DNA of 15,387 nucleotides from the NCBI GenBank assembly GCA_903932805.1, contig CAIZHO010000326.1, positions 1-15,387 on the forward strand, read 5' to 3'. A program made the position numbers and the translations under genes. Under the pieces are notes generated by a model. The model was not told the DNA's origin. It did no database searches and saw nothing but the letters and a program-made list of their open reading frames with translations. The stretch is from an uncultured Roseiflexaceae bacterium. Lineage in GTDB: Bacteria; Chloroflexota; Chloroflexia; Chloroflexales; Roseiflexaceae. How positions within the stretch are numbered: the stretch's first letter is position 1; each line of letters begins with the position of its first letter. Below are positions 14,600 to 15,387 of the stretch, in pieces.

Positions 14600-15229
14600 A
14601 TGCATTCACCACGACCCACAGCACATCGTAATCGAACCACTCCTACCGCCGACGAGGGGATACGCCGTGGGCAGGTCTTGTTGTGGGTATCTCTGGTGGG
14701 GTTTGCCTGGTTGGGGTTGCTTGCGATGGTGGTCATATATCCGTGGAGCAGTGGTGACCGGACACATCATTGGGCGCTTGCAGTGATTTCTGCAACCGTT
14801 GGATTGGTGACGTTCGGACCGATTGAATCTGTGCTTCGTACCAATGGCATCACGGTCCGCGGAATATTCGGGATTGTTATTTTGACACACGTCATCGTGT
14901 ATGTACCTGTCCCGAGTCGGTCGATTCTCAGCCTTTCCGAAGTGCCAGTGTATATTATTGTGGCTATCGCACTGCTGTATACCGTAGGTTCACTGGCGAT
15001 GCCCGTTATGTACGCACTGGGGAAGCGTGTATTTGCCCGGCGTTCTCGGCGGCATGACGCACGCAGAGCCTGGCGCCAAGCCACAGAGCTGGGTGCATTC
15101 TTGTTTGGCTGTGTGATTTTGATTGGATTGCGTGCATTTACGCCGATGTTGGCCGGGTTGTGGCTGCTGATGGTGATTTTCGCAGAGTATATTTTCCTAT
15201 CCTACATCGAGCCCCCTGTCGAGCGATAA
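14600..15229 (+). CDS. Uncharacterised integral membrane protein, 209 residues
   Basis: Not recognised. ATG 14600 has GGAGG six bases upstream; the longer open frame to the left overlaps the Gfo/Idh gene and is not used. After a basic, Pro/Thr-rich N-terminus (about 1-24) there are about six hydrophobic segments: near 26-47 (VLLWVSLVGFAWLGLLAMVV), 57-76, 86-103, 115-140, 163-178 and 182-201. A strongly basic loop (VFARRSRRHDARRAWRQ, 144-160) separates the fourth and fifth, marking a cytoplasmic face. The C-terminus is EYIFLSYIEPPVER. No cofactor or catalytic motif is visible. It lies 16 bases upstream of the TyrA-like gene on the same strand, so they are probably co-transcribed, but that does not by itself assign a role. 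Confidence 0.85.
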   Translation: MHSPRPTAHRNRTTPTADEGIRRGQVLLWVSLVGFAWLGLLAMVVIYPWSSGDRTHHWALAVISATVGLVTFGPIESVLRTNGITVRGIFGIVILTHVIVYVPVPSRSILSLSEVPVYIIVAIALLYTVGSLAMPVMYALGKRVFARRSRRHDARRAWRQATELGAFLFGCVILIGLRAFTPMLAGLWLLMVIFAEYIFLSYIEPPVER

Positions 15230-15245
15230 AGTTGAGGAGATGACG

Positions 15246-15387
15246 ATGATTCGTATAGCAATCGTGGGTATGGGCCTCATCGGTACGTCTCTTGGCATGG
15301 CATTGCGTGCTGGGACAAACATTTCAGATGCGCTTGGTCAAGTCCAAGTCATTGGGTATGACGCTGACAAAGCAAATACGAAGGAAG
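15246..15387 (+). CDS. tyrA: Prephenate dehydrogenase-like protein, 5' part only
   Basis: Forty-seven codons of an open frame that runs off the right edge. The protein begins MIRIAIVGMGLIGTSLGMAL, a Rossmann dinucleotide-binding turn (GxGxxG with G9, G11 and G14). Further on is QVQVIGYDADKA, whose Asp at the end of the second strand fits NAD binding. The sequence GMGLIGTSLGMALR is the usual opening of TyrA, which makes 4-hydroxyphenylpyruvate for tyrosine. ATG 15246 is preferred because GAGGAG (15234-15239) ends six bases before it; an ATG at 15240 directly abuts that site. Other Rossmann dehydrogenases cannot be excluded from so short a piece. Confidence 0.7.
   Translation, partial: MIRIAIVGMGLIGTSLGMALRAGTNISDALGQVQVIGYDADKANTKE

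Overview
The window reads as a chromosomal segment from a member of the phylum Chloroflexota, probably class Chloroflexia. GC content is moderate, by eye about half. The main reason is a six-gene operon for alternative complex III (ActA to ActF), whose proteins have Chloroflexota-type features: a pentaheme ActA, a fused Mo-oxidoreductase-like/Fe-S ActB with a Tat signal, two NrfD-like subunits, and a lipoprotein monoheme ActE. ACIII also occurs in other phyla, so the assignment is an inference. No phage, transposon, CRISPR, tRNA or rRNA was seen.

Layout, left to right. (1) Tail of a terminator from an upstream gene, then an RpoD-like sigma factor on + (100-1491) with its own terminator. (2) On -, sucD (2927-2049) followed by a MaoC-type hydratase (1986-1537). 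An intrinsic terminator-like hairpin between them runs directly into the hydratase ribosome binding site. (3) A 72-residue orphan protein on + (3237-3455) with a recognisable promoter, strong Shine-Dalgarno and bidirectional terminator. (4) On -, a 391-residue polytopic membrane protein of unknown function (4732-3557). (5) A 457-base spacer carrying hairpins and the act operon terminator. (6) The act operon on - (12841 down to 5190) in the order actA-actB-actC-actD-actE-actF. (7) A 498-base AT-rich spacer upstream of actA with several palindromes and the likely act promoter. (8) On -, a Gfo/Idh/MocA-family oxidoreductase (14464-13340). (9) On +, a 209-residue membrane protein (14600-15229) and the start of a prephenate-dehydrogenase-like gene (15246 to the window end).

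How the genes fit together. ACIII oxidises menaquinol and passes electrons to a soluble or membrane cytochrome c or copper protein, replacing the bc1 complex. SucD is half of a TCA-cycle enzyme. The 391-residue membrane protein beside the operon has a histidine-rich C-terminal four-helix module that could bind heme, but this is unproven. The genes at the right edge (Gfo/Idh, membrane protein, TyrA-like) look unrelated to respiration.

The most striking observation is an in-frame amber codon (TAG, 11410-11408) in actB. It splits a reading frame that otherwise runs uninterrupted for 982 codons. Frame and family-like sequence are intact on both sides. TAG is the ordinary stop of four other genes here (actA, actF and the 391-residue gene) or the same gene (the actB 3' end), so wholesale recoding is unlikely. 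It could be a nonsense mutation, a base-call error, a readthrough site or a restart that yields two polypeptides. I found no clearly new defence or mobile system; the remaining findings are regulatory-site candidates and uncharacterised proteins.
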